64,000 nucleotides of DNA from Haploplasma modicum ATCC 29102 (GTDB taxonomy: Bacteria; Bacillota_I; Bacilli_A; Acholeplasmatales; Acholeplasmataceae), in contig NZ_JHYB01000002.1 of NCBI RefSeq assembly GCF_000687835.1, positions 476,050-540,049 on the forward strand, in the 5' to 3' direction. The notes under the pieces are model-generated. The model searched no databases. It saw only the letters and a program-made list of their open reading frames with translations, and was not told the origin of the DNA. Shown piece after piece: positions 9,241 through 17,415 of this stretch (positions are counted from its first letter, which is position 1; each line of letters opens with the position of its first letter). The position numbers were made by a program, and so were the translations under genes.

Positions 9241-9826
9241 ATTTTTTCTCTTTATCCATTGCCTCTAAGAAATTTCTAATGTTTTGAATAAGTGTTGCTT
9301 TTTCTTTATCTTCATTAATGATTTCAGGATATTCTTTTGCTATATACTGAGCTTTTAACTCACCCTTTTCAAAATATAAAACAACTGGATTAGTTGAAAT
9401 GTTTTTCACTTCATGTTCTTTAAAGAATTCTGCTAATGCTTCTGTTTCTTTTGCTTTTGGTTCTACATAATAAACTTTTGAAACTTTATCATTAAATTTA
9501 TAATTTGTATATAGCTCGTTGCCTTTTGCAACTTCCATTAATTCTTTAATAACTGGTGCTGGTGATGTTTGTTGTTCACCGCTTGATCCAATGTTAAATA
9601 CTACAACTAATGATTCTTCGTTTGTTACTTTTTTATTTACTTTTTTGAAGTTGCTTATTTCATATAAACCTTCTTCATCATTAAATATTTTTTTAAATCT
9701 TTCACTTGGTGTATCTATTGAAAATACTATTGTTAATCCTAAACCTATAAATACTAAGCCAATTATTATTAAAGTAATTGGGCTAACTTTAGGTTTTACT
9801 TTGCTATATTTATTCTTTTTAGCCAT
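9239..9826 (-). CDS. Membrane-anchored thioredoxin-like protein without CxxC
   Basis: This protein has 195 residues: a basic N-terminus, one transmembrane helix (about residues 15-38), and then an external domain. The domain has a thioredoxin-like order of elements: a strand LVVVFNIGSS, a helix, a strand KVYYVEP, a helix ALAEFFKEHEV, and NPVVLYFEKGEL, which resembles the cis-Pro strand and following turn of thioredoxins. The protein contains no cysteine at all, so a redox role is excluded. A chaperone or scaffold use of the fold is possible. The fold call is inference from pattern and is moderate. It has its own well-formed promoter and AGGAGG ribosome site, and a terminator at its end. Confidence 0.65.
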   Translation of the reverse strand: MAKKNKYSKVKPKVSPITLIIIGLVFIGLGLTIVFSIDTPSERFKKIFNDEEGLYEISNFKKVNKKVTNEESLVVVFNIGSSGEQQTSPAPVIKELMEVAKGNELYTNYKFNDKVSKVYYVEPKAKETEALAEFFKEHEVKNISTNPVVLYFEKGELKAQYIAKEYPEIINEDKEKATLIQNIRNFLEAMDKEKK

Positions 9827-9855
9827 GTTAATCCTCCTAGATATTACTACGAATT

Positions 9856-9884
9856 ATTATATCATAATAGATTTTCATTATCAA
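9856..9884 (-). promoter_or_regulatory. Promoter of the thioredoxin-like gene
   Basis: On the minus strand the -35 is TTGATA (9884-9879), the spacing is 17 bases, and the -10 is TATAAT (9861-9856) with an upstream TGA that makes it an extended -10. AGGAGG follows just before the ATG at 9826. Confidence 0.75.
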
Positions 9885-9979
9885 TAAAATAAGTTAATTT
9901 AACCTTATATCTCAAAATATAGATTTATTATTATTAAAATGATAATATTGAAACAATTTTCATTAAAGATTATTTAGTG

Positions 9980-10008
9980 TTGTCTAGTTATTTTTTTTAT
10001 GTTATAAT
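9980..10008 (+). promoter_or_regulatory. Promoter of the Tyr-leader/ABC transporter operon
   Basis: The -35 is TTGTCT (9980-9985), the spacing is exactly 17 bases, and the -10 is TATAAT (10003-10008). The predicted start is near 10015, giving a leader of about 230 bases before the first transporter gene. Confidence 0.8.
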
Positions 10009-10038
10009 ACCCCTAACCAAAAGATTGAGGTGTAACTT

Positions 10039-10107
10039 ATGTTTAATAAAAATTTACAAACACAAGTTTATTATTATTACTATTACCAGGGAGATATTAT
10101 GATTTAA
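10039..10107 (+). CDS. Tyrosine-rich leader peptide (attenuator)
   Basis: A 22-codon reading frame with a good ribosome site (GAGGTG, six bases before the ATG). Codons 11-16 are TAT TAT TAT TAC TAT TAC, six tyrosines in a row, and the frame closes with TAA at 10105-10107. It lies directly behind a consensus promoter and ahead of a terminator hairpin, in the leader of an ABC importer operon. This is the architecture of ribosome-mediated amino-acid attenuators such as the trp, his and leu leaders of enteric bacteria. Its likely job is to make the ribosome stall when charged tRNA-Tyr is scarce. The coding frame and hairpins are seen directly; the regulatory role is inferred. It is too short for ordinary gene finding. 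Confidence 0.85.
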   Translation: MFNKNLQTQVYYYYYYQGDIMI

Positions 10108-10224
10108 CACTGGTTTTTTAGTATTACCGTGTTGTTATAATATCTGTTTGATATAGTAATAACACACCAAATAAATTAATTTAAATTAATGAATGTGTTA
10201 TTCCTATGAATAATACATTTTTTT
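10074..10224 (+). promoter_or_regulatory. Tyr-responsive transcription attenuator
   Basis: Mutually exclusive RNA pairings can be traced. Segment 1, TTATTACTA (10074-10082), inside the Tyr codons, is the perfect complement of segment 2, TAGTAATAA (10154-10162). Segment 2, extended as AATAACACA (10158-10166), is the perfect complement of segment 3, TGTGTTATT (10194-10202). Segment 3 also pairs with segment 4, AATAATACA (10209-10217), which is followed by seven T: the terminator. An alternative partner of segment 2 is GTGTTGTTAT (10129-10138, one bulge). That partner is itself sequestered by the hairpin AACAC-T-GGT / ACC-GTGTT (10106-10133). A ribosome stalled on Tyr codons covers segment 1 and leaves the 10106-10133 hairpin free to form. 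Segment 2 can then hold segment 3 and transcription continues. Confidence 0.8.
10194..10224 (+). terminator. Attenuator terminator hairpin
   Basis: Nine-base-pair stem TGTGTTATT / AATAATACA (one G-U pair), loop CCTATG, then seven T and a further ATTTT. It lies 25 bases before the start of the substrate-binding protein gene, so it can block the whole operon. Confidence 0.8.
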
Positions 10225-10248
10225 ATTTTAAAAGAAAAGAGGACAAAT

Positions 10249-11238
10249 ATGAAAAAAATATTTTTGGGATTATTAATTATGATAAGTGCAATAACACTTA
10301 TCAGCTGTAAGAGTGATGGTTTAATTAAGATTGGGATCTTGCAATATGTATCTCACGAAGATTTAGATGATGCAAGAATTGGTTTTATTAAAGCTTTAGA
10401 AGAAAATGGCTTTAAGGATAATGTAAATATCAAACTAACAATTCTAAATCCACAGGCAGATAATAATGTTATGCAGTTACAAGCAAAAAAATTAGTACGT
10501 TCAAATGATCTTATCTTAGCTATTGCTACTCCTGCAGCACTAGCAATTGTTAATGAAGTTAAAGAACAAGGGAAAAATACTAAAGTGTTATTTACTGCAG
10601 TAACAGATCCAGTTGATGCAAAATTAGTTAATAGTTTAGAAAATCATGGTTCAAATATAACAGGTACTTCTGATTTAACACCAATTGACAGACAAATTGA
10701 ATTAGTTAAAGAGTTAAAGCCAGATGCAAAAAAAATTGGTATTATTTATACAGCATCTGAAACAAATTCAAAAGCTCAAGCAGATATAGCAAGTATGGAA
10801 GCACAAAAATTAGGTTTATCAGCAATTACAAAAACTATTAGTACAATCGGTGACTTAGCACCAATTTTTAATAGTTTAGTAGTTAATGATAAGGTTGATG
10901 CAATCTATATTCCAAGCGATAACTTACTTTCAAGTAATATTGGTCAGTTAAATGAACTAAATATTGCAAAAGCAAGCTACCAAGTTCCTATTATTGCATC
11001 TACTACTTTCCAAGTTAGAGAAGGTGCTGGGATTACTCTAGGTCTTAGTTATAAAAATCTAGGAATTCAAACAGGCTTAATGGCTGTTGATATCTTAAAT
11101 GGTAAAGATATAAAAGAAATTGATGTTGAGATGATTGAAAAATTAGAATTAGCAATTAATAAAACAAGTTTAATTGAAATATTAAAACTTGAAATAGATG
11201 CTTTATTATTAGATAGAGCTGATATTATTTTTGAATAG
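10249..11238 (+). CDS. TrpX-type ABC substrate-binding lipoprotein, probable tyrosine
   Basis: Extracellular substrate receptor of an ABC importer. The 329 residues begin with a lipoprotein signal (basic MKK, hydrophobic core, lipobox LISC with Cys20). The two-lobe fold of the ABC_sub_bind family (PF04392, TrpX/YtrF-like) follows: IGILQYVSHEDLDDARIGF, ATPAALAI, FTAVTDPVDAKLV, GTSDLTPIDRQIEL, IGIIYTASETNS and VDAIYIPSDN. Members of this family in streptococci serve tryptophan or related substrates. Here the Tyr leader argues for tyrosine, which is inference. The ribosome site AGAGGAC stands four bases before the ATG. The permease and ATPase genes follow with almost no gap. Confidence 0.9.
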   Translation: MKKIFLGLLIMISAITLISCKSDGLIKIGILQYVSHEDLDDARIGFIKALEENGFKDNVNIKLTILNPQADNNVMQLQAKKLVRSNDLILAIATPAALAIVNEVKEQGKNTKVLFTAVTDPVDAKLVNSLENHGSNITGTSDLTPIDRQIELVKELKPDAKKIGIIYTASETNSKAQADIASMEAQKLGLSAITKTISTIGDLAPIFNSLVVNDKVDAIYIPSDNLLSSNIGQLNELNIAKASYQVPIIASTTFQVREGAGITLGLSYKNLGIQTGLMAVDILNGKDIKEIDVEMIEKLELAINKTSLIEILKLEIDALLLDRADIIFE

Positions 11239-11240
11239 TT

Positions 11241-12188
11241 ATGGAATTATTATACATATTAACTGATGCCTTAGAAACTGGTCTTATTTGGTCAGTTTTA
11301 GCGATTGGAGTTTTTATCTCCTTTAGAATGTTAGATTTTGCAGATTTAACGGTTGAAGGTAGTATTGTTCTTGGAACAAGTATTACAGCAAGTGTTATGT
11401 TAAATAATAATATTGGTTTTTTAAACAATTATATCTTTGCCATTATCTTTGCAGTTATTGGTGGGGCCTTAGCTGGTATTACTACTGGTTTATTAAATGT
11501 TAAATTTAAGATTCCAAGTATTTTAGCAGGGATTATTAGCATGACTGCACTTTATTCAATTAACTTAATGATCATGAAAGGTGCTAGTTTGTATATCGGC
11601 GATCTTCCAACAATTTTTAATCCCTTAGAAATGTTTTTTAGTAATGTACTTAAAATAGAAAATATTGCAACTGTTAAGTTTTTAACTAAGTTTATCACAA
11701 CACTTCTTATAAACGGCATAATATTTTTATGCCTTTACTGGTTTTTTGGGACTGAATTTGGCATGGCACTTAGAGCAAGTGGAAATAATATTCAAATGGC
11801 TAAAGCACAGGGAATAAATACTGATAAAATGATAATTGTTGGCCTTGCAATATCAAATGGATTAATTGCCTTGACTGGTGCTTTATATGTACAAAGTTTT
11901 AGATCAAGTAATATGGATATCGGTAGAGGAACAATTGTCGTTGGTCTTGCATCAATTATATTAGGAGAAATATTATTTGGAAAGACCACATTTAAAAGAT
12001 GGTTAATAGCTGTTATTTTAGGTAGTATTGTCTTTCAATTAATTATTGGAATTGCTATTTACTTAGGATTTTCAGCAAACAACCTAAAATTATTACAAGC
12101 AATTTTAATTGCCGTAGTTCTTGCTAATCCGGTAATAAAAACTTGGTATAAAAACTCTATAAAGAAACGTGGTGAAGTTAATGCTTGA
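11241..12188 (+). CDS. ABC transporter permease (TrpY type)
   Basis: Inner-membrane permease of the same importer, 315 residues with eight or nine hydrophobic helices. It belongs to the branched-chain/TrpY permease group (BPD_transp_2): the N-terminal ETGLIWSVLAIGVFISFRMLDFADLTVEGS and the later LRASGNNIQMAKAQGINTDKM coupling-helix region are typical. The same hallmark is seen in the family as GxNxxAAxxxGI. It starts two bases after the binding-protein stop with no strong Shine-Dalgarno, so it is likely coupled. It ends in TGA, which shows that TGA is a stop in this organism. Its last codons overlap the ATPase start. Confidence 0.9.
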   Translation: MELLYILTDALETGLIWSVLAIGVFISFRMLDFADLTVEGSIVLGTSITASVMLNNNIGFLNNYIFAIIFAVIGGALAGITTGLLNVKFKIPSILAGIISMTALYSINLMIMKGASLYIGDLPTIFNPLEMFFSNVLKIENIATVKFLTKFITTLLINGIIFLCLYWFFGTEFGMALRASGNNIQMAKAQGINTDKMIIVGLAISNGLIALTGALYVQSFRSSNMDIGRGTIVVGLASIILGEILFGKTTFKRWLIAVILGSIVFQLIIGIAIYLGFSANNLKLLQAILIAVVLANPVIKTWYKNSIKKRGEVNA

Positions 12189-12942
12189 GATAAATAATTT
12201 ATATAAAGTATTTAATTCTGATATGGCAGAAGATTTGAGAAAAGTTGCCCTAAATGATGTCAGTGTTACTATAAATAAAGATGATTTTGTTACTATTATT
12301 GGTAGTAATGGCTCAGGTAAGTCAACATTTTTTAATACTATATGCGGATTATATACACCAGATAGTGGGACTATCTTATTAGATAATACTGATATAACTA
12401 ATCTGAAAGAATTTAAGCGAGCAAGTTTAATTGGTAGAGTTTTCCAAGATCCATTAATTGGTACTGCTGGTGATATGTCTGTTTTAGAAAATTTATATCT
12501 GGCAAATAAAAAGGGTGAGAAACGTAAACTAAAATGGGTTTTTAATAAAAACGACGAAGAGTATTTTTATGAAATGGTTAAAAATTTAGACTTAGGAATT
12601 GAAAATAATTTGAGCCAAAAAATTAAATTTTTATCCGGTGGTCAAAGACAAGCAATTACACTTTTAATGGCAACACTTAAAAAACCAAAACTTCTGCTTC
12701 TAGATGAACATACTGCAGCCTTAGATCCTAAAACTGCAAATATTGTTTTAGAGTTAACTAAAAAAATTGTTTTAGACCAAAATATCCCAACTATTATGAT
12801 TACTCATAATATTAGTGATGCTATCAAATATGGTAATAGAGTTATAATGTTTAAGGACGGAAAAATTGTTTTAGATGTTTCTGGTAGTGCAAAAGAAAAA
12901 TTAACAGTGACTGAAGTTTTAAGTAAATTTGAAAGTATCTAA
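12181..12942 (+). CDS. ABC transporter ATP-binding protein (TrpZ type)
   Basis: Cytoplasmic ATPase of the importer, 253 residues from the chosen ATG. Walker A is GSNGSGKST (41-49), the Q-loop lies in RVFQDPLIGTAGDMSVLENL, the ABC signature is LSGGQ (151-155), Walker B is LLLLDE (171-176), and the H-loop is MITHN. A GTG twelve bases upstream is in frame, but the GGTGA ribosome-site match suits the ATG at 12181. That ATG overlaps the permease stop by eight bases. Together with the two preceding genes it forms a complete ABC importer. Confidence 0.93.
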   Translation: MLEINNLYKVFNSDMAEDLRKVALNDVSVTINKDDFVTIIGSNGSGKSTFFNTICGLYTPDSGTILLDNTDITNLKEFKRASLIGRVFQDPLIGTAGDMSVLENLYLANKKGEKRKLKWVFNKNDEEYFYEMVKNLDLGIENNLSQKIKFLSGGQRQAITLLMATLKKPKLLLLDEHTAALDPKTANIVLELTKKIVLDQNIPTIMITHNISDAIKYGNRVIMFKDGKIVLDVSGSAKEKLTVTEVLSKFESI

Positions 12943-12991
12943 TCATTCTAATATCATTTTGTCCTCAACTATGTTAAAATATGGTAAATTT

Positions 12992-13000
12992 TGATATAAT
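12992..13000 (+). promoter_or_regulatory. Extended -10 promoter of the GT5 gene
   Basis: TGATATAAT (TGn plus TATAAT at 12995-13000) lies 20 bases before the ATG, with AGGTGAT at 13007-13013 as the ribosome site. No convincing -35 was seen. Confidence 0.6.
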
Positions 13001-13019
13001 AAAAATAGGTGATAAATAA

Positions 13020-14435
13020 ATGAAAATACTTTTTTGTAGTCCAGAGGTCTACCCATTTAGTAAGGCCGGTGGAGTTGCAGACTTTTCTGCATCACTACCA
13101 AAAGCTTTAAATAAATTAAATACAGTTGTTAATGTTGTTACTCCCTATCATCAAGTTGTAAAAGATGAATATAGTAGCGAAATGCAATTTGTTGGTTCTA
13201 AAACTATTGTTTTAGATAACATGGATGAAATTGCAAATTATTATAAAACATCGCGAGATGGCGTTAATTATTATTTTATTGAACATAGTTTCTTTAACCG
13301 AGTTAAATTCTTTGACCATGATGATGATATTAAAAGATTTATGTTTTTCAATCTTGCAATTTTAGAACTTATTGACTTAATAAAATACTATCCTGATATC
13401 ATTCATTTAAATGATTGGACTAATGCACTTTTACCATATTTCTTAGATTCATTTTATAAAGAAAAATTAGGTTATGAAAATATTAAGACACTTCTTACTA
13501 TTCACAACCTAGAAAAACAAGGTGCTTATCCAAAGACTTATGAGCATTTATTTACTAAGAAAAACTTTACTTATCTTCATATTGATAATATTAACTTCTT
13601 AAAAACTGGAATCATGCGTTCAAGTAAAATAAATACGGTAAGTCATTCGTATCGTTCAGAAATGCTTACTAAGTTTTTTGGCTTTAGTTTAGATGGTGCC
13701 CTAAAATCTAGACAGTTAGACTTGAGGGGAATTCAAAATGGATTAGACTTTGAGTTATATAATCCAGAACTTGATCCTTATATTTTTAAAAATTATAATA
13801 TTGATACTTTTACAGAGGGTAAAAAAATTAACAAACAGAATTTATACGAAGAATTAGGATTTAGGGATACAAATAAAATGTTAGTAAGTTATATTGGTAA
13901 ATTTGGTAAACAAAAAGGAATTGATTTAATTACTTCTGTTATTGATAAATACTTAACTAATGATGAATTTTATTTTGTAGTTAATGGACAAGGTGATTAT
14001 CAATATGAAACTTACTTCGCTGAACTTGCTTTAAAATATCCAGATAACTTTAGATATTTTGAAGGGTTTAAGCATAAATTAAGTCAAAAGATTTATGCAT
14101 CAAGTGATCTTTTATTAATGCCTAGCTTATATGAGGCAAGTGGATTAAATCAAATGATTGCAATGCGTTATGGTACTATTCCACTTGTTAGAGAAACTGG
14201 TGGACTAAAAGATACTGTTACCTCATATGATAAAGCAACAAGTAGTGGAACTGGTTTTACTTTTGAAAACTTTGATGCTAAAGAATTTAGTGAGGCGATT
14301 GATCTTGCAGTTTACTACTATAATAATGAGAAAGAACACTTCAATAATATAATTAGTAACGGTATGAAAATTGATAATGATATTTTAAGTATGGCAAAAG
14401 AATATCACAATTTATATTTTGAAATCTTAAAATAA
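13020..14435 (+). CDS. glgA: Glycogen/starch synthase-like glycosyltransferase (GT5)
   Basis: GT5 enzymes move glucose from ADP-glucose (some from UDP-glucose) to the end of an alpha-1,4-glucan. The 471 residues match GlgA in length and motifs. At the N-terminus is FCSPEVYPFSKAGGVADF, holding the KxGG nucleotide-sugar motif at residues 15-18. HLNDWTNALLPYF and LLTIHNLEKQGAYP follow, then SYIGKFGKQKGIDLI. The E-x7-E-like end is MPSLYEASGLNQMIAMRYGTIPLVRETGGLKDT. No glgB, glgC, glgD or glgP lies in the window, so the sugar donor and the acceptor are not evident. The gene stands alone between its own promoter and a strong terminator. The symbol names the family, and the product could be a short glucan or a glycolipid. 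Confidence 0.85.
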   Translation: MKILFCSPEVYPFSKAGGVADFSASLPKALNKLNTVVNVVTPYHQVVKDEYSSEMQFVGSKTIVLDNMDEIANYYKTSRDGVNYYFIEHSFFNRVKFFDHDDDIKRFMFFNLAILELIDLIKYYPDIIHLNDWTNALLPYFLDSFYKEKLGYENIKTLLTIHNLEKQGAYPKTYEHLFTKKNFTYLHIDNINFLKTGIMRSSKINTVSHSYRSEMLTKFFGFSLDGALKSRQLDLRGIQNGLDFELYNPELDPYIFKNYNIDTFTEGKKINKQNLYEELGFRDTNKMLVSYIGKFGKQKGIDLITSVIDKYLTNDEFYFVVNGQGDYQYETYFAELALKYPDNFRYFEGFKHKLSQKIYASSDLLLMPSLYEASGLNQMIAMRYGTIPLVRETGGLKDTVTSYDKATSSGTGFTFENFDAKEFSEAIDLAVYYYNNEKEHFNNIISNGMKIDNDILSMAKEYHNLYFEILK

Positions 14436-14440
14436 GACAA

Positions 14441-14463
14441 AAAAGGCTTTTTAGCCTTTTTTT
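14441..14463 (+). terminator. Intrinsic terminator of the GT5 gene
   Basis: Stem AAAAGGCT / AGCCTTTT, loop TTTT, then more T. It starts five bases after the stop codon. Confidence 0.85.
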
Positions 14464-14535
14464 ATTCATATCATTTTATCTTTTTAGATATTAGTAGTAA
14501 AATTAGATAGATTAATATATTAGGAGGGTTAATAA

Positions 14536-15894
14536 ATGTTTGATAATTACAAAATAGATTCGTGGCAAAAAGGTGTTTTATATCTTGCTACAATACTTAT
14601 TATTGCTTTAATCTTTTTTATGGGAAAGAAAAAAGTAAAGTTTAGTTTAAGAATACTAACTGGTTTATTACTTGGTGCTTTAGTCGGTTTAACACTTGGT
14701 AAAACTACTACTATCTATAATGGGAATACTACTACCATTATTGCAACTATAAGACCAATTGGTAATTTATATTTAAGGTTAATACAAATGGTTGTAGTAC
14801 CTCTTGTGTTTACAGCAATTATAAAGAGTTTTACAAGTCTAGAAGATACTAATAAACTTAAAAGAATTGGTTTAAAAACACTTTTCTGGCTTTTATTTAC
14901 AACAGCAATTGCGACAATAGTTGGTTTCTTGTTCGCATATATTCCAAAACTTGGAACAGGTTTTGTTACAGAACCGGGAACAACAGTTAGACCAATTGAA
15001 CCAATTGAAAATGTTATTTTAGGATTCTTCCCAAATAATATTTTCCAAGCATTATCAACAAATGTGATTATTCCGGTTGTTGTTTTTGCAATTTTTATAT
15101 CAGTTGCCTTTATTATTGAACGAAAAAGAAATAAAGAAAGAGTTGAGCCATTCATTAACTTTAACAATGCTTTAAATCAGTTAATGACTAGAATTACAAA
15201 GTTTGTTATTAAGTTAACTCCATACGCAGTATTTGCATTTATCGCCTATGCTACTTCTAGAAACAATTTTGAAACACTTAAACAATTAGGTTTCTATATT
15301 TTACTAATTCATGGCGCAATGTTATTCCATTTTGTTTTTGTTCAAATGGGATTACTTGCAGCAAATAAAGTAAATCCAATAAAATGGATTAAAAACTTCT
15401 ATCCAGCAATGACAGTTGCTTTTACTACTCAAAGTAGTTATGGAACTATGCCAGTTACAATTAAGACTTTAGAAGAAAATGTTGGGGTTAGTCCTAATAT
15501 TGCAAACTTTGTAGGTCCAGTTGGCGCTAATGTTGGATTAAATGCATGTGGGGCAATATTTCCTGCAATGCTTGCGGTGATTACTGCAAATGCATATAAC
15601 ATTGAGTTTACGTTTGTTCATGCAATCTTACTTGTTGTAACAACAGTTATTGCCTCAATTGGTATAGCCGGCGTTCCTGGTATTGCAACTATTGCAGCAA
15701 CCGTAACCCTTGCCTCCCTTGGTCTTCCACCAGAAGGAATTGCATTAGTTATTGCAGTTGATCCATTAGTTGATATGGCACGAACAATGATTAATGTCGT
15801 TGGTACTGGAGTTGCAGCAACTTTAGTTGCTAAAAGTGAGAAAGAATTTAGCGAAGAAATTTTTGAAAGTCCAAACGTTTTAAATCAAATTTAA
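14536..15894 (+). CDS. Dicarboxylate/amino acid:cation symporter, TcyP-like
   Basis: Secondary transporter of the DAACS (SDF, PF00375) family, 452 residues with eight or so helices and two re-entrant loops. The substrate region is readable: TTQSSYGTMPVTIKTLEE (hairpin 1), then PVGANVGLNACGAIFPAM, then SIGIAGVPGIATIAATVTLASLGLP (hairpin 2) and DPLVDMARTMINVVGTG. The N-terminal single helix followed by basic FFMGKKKVKFSLRI, together with the Asp-Met-x-Arg-Thr segment, is closest in my judgement to the L-cystine symporter TcyP rather than glutamate carriers. The substrate call is tentative. A strong AGGAGGG ribosome site precedes the ATG, and a terminator follows. Confidence 0.85.
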   Translation: MFDNYKIDSWQKGVLYLATILIIALIFFMGKKKVKFSLRILTGLLLGALVGLTLGKTTTIYNGNTTTIIATIRPIGNLYLRLIQMVVVPLVFTAIIKSFTSLEDTNKLKRIGLKTLFWLLFTTAIATIVGFLFAYIPKLGTGFVTEPGTTVRPIEPIENVILGFFPNNIFQALSTNVIIPVVVFAIFISVAFIIERKRNKERVEPFINFNNALNQLMTRITKFVIKLTPYAVFAFIAYATSRNNFETLKQLGFYILLIHGAMLFHFVFVQMGLLAANKVNPIKWIKNFYPAMTVAFTTQSSYGTMPVTIKTLEENVGVSPNIANFVGPVGANVGLNACGAIFPAMLAVITANAYNIEFTFVHAILLVVTTVIASIGIAGVPGIATIAATVTLASLGLPPEGIALVIAVDPLVDMARTMINVVGTGVAATLVAKSEKEFSEEIFESPNVLNQI

Positions 15895-15913
15895 TCAAAA
15901 CTTTTTATTTAAT

Positions 15914-15990
15914 AAAAAAGTAACCATACTTTCTATTAACTTATTTAACATTTTATGTTAATAAATAATAATTAAGTTGGTTACTTTTTT
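15914..15990. terminator. Long bidirectional terminator-like inverted repeat
   Basis: AAAAAAGTAACCA (15914-15926) and its perfect complement (15978-15990) enclose a 51-base AT-rich loop that can pair further (AACTTA/TAAGTT). T-runs follow in both directions. It lies between the convergent TcyP-like and photolyase genes. Confidence 0.7.
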
Positions 15991-16030
15991 TATATCATTA
16001 TATTTAATTGTTGGAAATAATAGATTATAT

Positions 16031-17415
16031 TTATAACAACTTATCTATTTTTTTTACCTTTGTTAGATAATTATCCATTTTAAACTTTCTTGTTAATCCT
16101 TGCTCGTTCATATATCTTAATTTACCGAAAATTGGTCTTTCAATAAATGGTCTATCATGCTTACCAAAGCACCACGCAAAGGCAGCAAAACTATTAGCAT
16201 CTCTTCCGTCAATTAAATATTTATTATTTAAATATTTAATAGTTTCATATGCATCATAATAATTATCGGTCCATTCGATTATTTTTTTCCGAAATACATT
16301 CTAAGATAATTAGGAAGATAGCCAGTTATGATCATCTCTTTCATTAATGCATTAAAATATTTATCATGAGTATTAAAATTAGTATAATCAGAAACTGTAT
16401 AAAGTTTAATTCTTTTATCATTTTGATGATTAAGTAAGGTTTCTTTTACCCAAGGTTCTGTAATATAATAGAAATTATCGTAATTTTCGTTATAATAAAC
16501 AAAATTATGAGCAAGTTCTCTTCTTACTATTAATTGCTCTACAAATAAATTAAAATTTGTAGCATCAATCAAAGATTTAGAAAGTAATTTTTCTAACCTA
16601 TCATATATTTCTAAAACAGAGATTTGACCAAAATGAATATACATTGATAGTTTAGAAGTTAATTCTAAGGATGGATCACTACTTTTATAATAATTTTTTA
16701 ATTTATTTAGATAAAAATCATTAAAATGCTTTACTGCATTACTATATCCCCCGCGATAAAGCGGGCTAACTTTTACTGTTTTATCAATTAATAATTTATT
16801 AATTAATAGAGCTATATCAATCTCACTAAGACTAATTAAAAGTTTATTTTTATTTTCAATTTTTTCTAATGTGTAAAAATCTCGGAAGTTTTCAAGTACT
16901 TTAAAAACTTTAGGTCTAATAGTATATGCCCCATATTCAATTTTATTTGATAGTATACTAACAGGAATTAATAAATCTGTATCAATTAATTCAACATATA
17001 AATCACTTTCATTTTTGTCTATATATTCCATCATATCAGTTTTTATTTTTCTACTAAATCGCAAAACACCCTTATCAAGAAAAAGCGCTTGAGCATTTTT
17101 AAGTAATTCTTTAATTTCTTCAACTGGGTCACCAATTTTCAAAATAAAAGAAATATTTAACAATTCAAGTTCTTTAACAACTTCACTTAAGCCTTCTAAC
17201 ATAAAAGTATAATGTCTTAGATTAGCTTCAGGAAAATTATCAGTTAAGCAAAAATAAACTGCTAATGGTAATTCATATTTATTAGCATATTTAATTGCTT
17301 CATTTAAAGCGTGATTATAATTAATTCTTGCTGATTGTTGCATATGATATAAGACATAACTTCGTTTAGTTATTCTATTATTATCATTTAGTATTTCACT
17401 TCTTAGTTTGTTCAT
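16031..17415 (-). pseudogene. Class II CPD photolyase with an internal -1 frameshift
   Basis: Class II photolyases use FAD and blue light to split cyclobutane pyrimidine dimers. The first 377 residues carry family motifs: SYVLYHMQQSARINYNHAL, FCLTDNFPEANLRHYTFML, YIHFGQISVLEIYDRLEKL, VRRELAHNFVYYNENYD and GYLPNYLRMYFGKK. The frame then meets TAA at 16279. Shifting by -1 at GGA AAA AAA restores the next 86 residues, which contain IIEWTDNYYDAYETIKYLNN, LIDGRDANSFAAFAW and HDRPFIERPIFGKLRYM, the C-terminal FAD/DNA-binding part of class II enzymes. The join is a run of seven A where eight would keep the frame. It could be a true frameshift, a sequencing slip or recoding. The ATG at 17415 is preferred over 17418 because AGGTGA is then six bases away. 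Confidence 0.85.

Noticed and set aside
10085..10119. ACCAG/CTGGT hairpin followed by six T as a separate terminator
   Set aside because: The stem has only five base pairs with a 20-base loop and spans the leader stop codon. It might be a pause site, but it is too weak to call a terminator.
10015..10248. T-box riboswitch before the TrpXYZ-type importer
   Set aside because: No T-box core (AGGGUGGNACCGCG-like) sequence and no specifier stem were found; GTATTACCG is only a partial resemblance. The Tyr leader peptide and its hairpins explain the region better.
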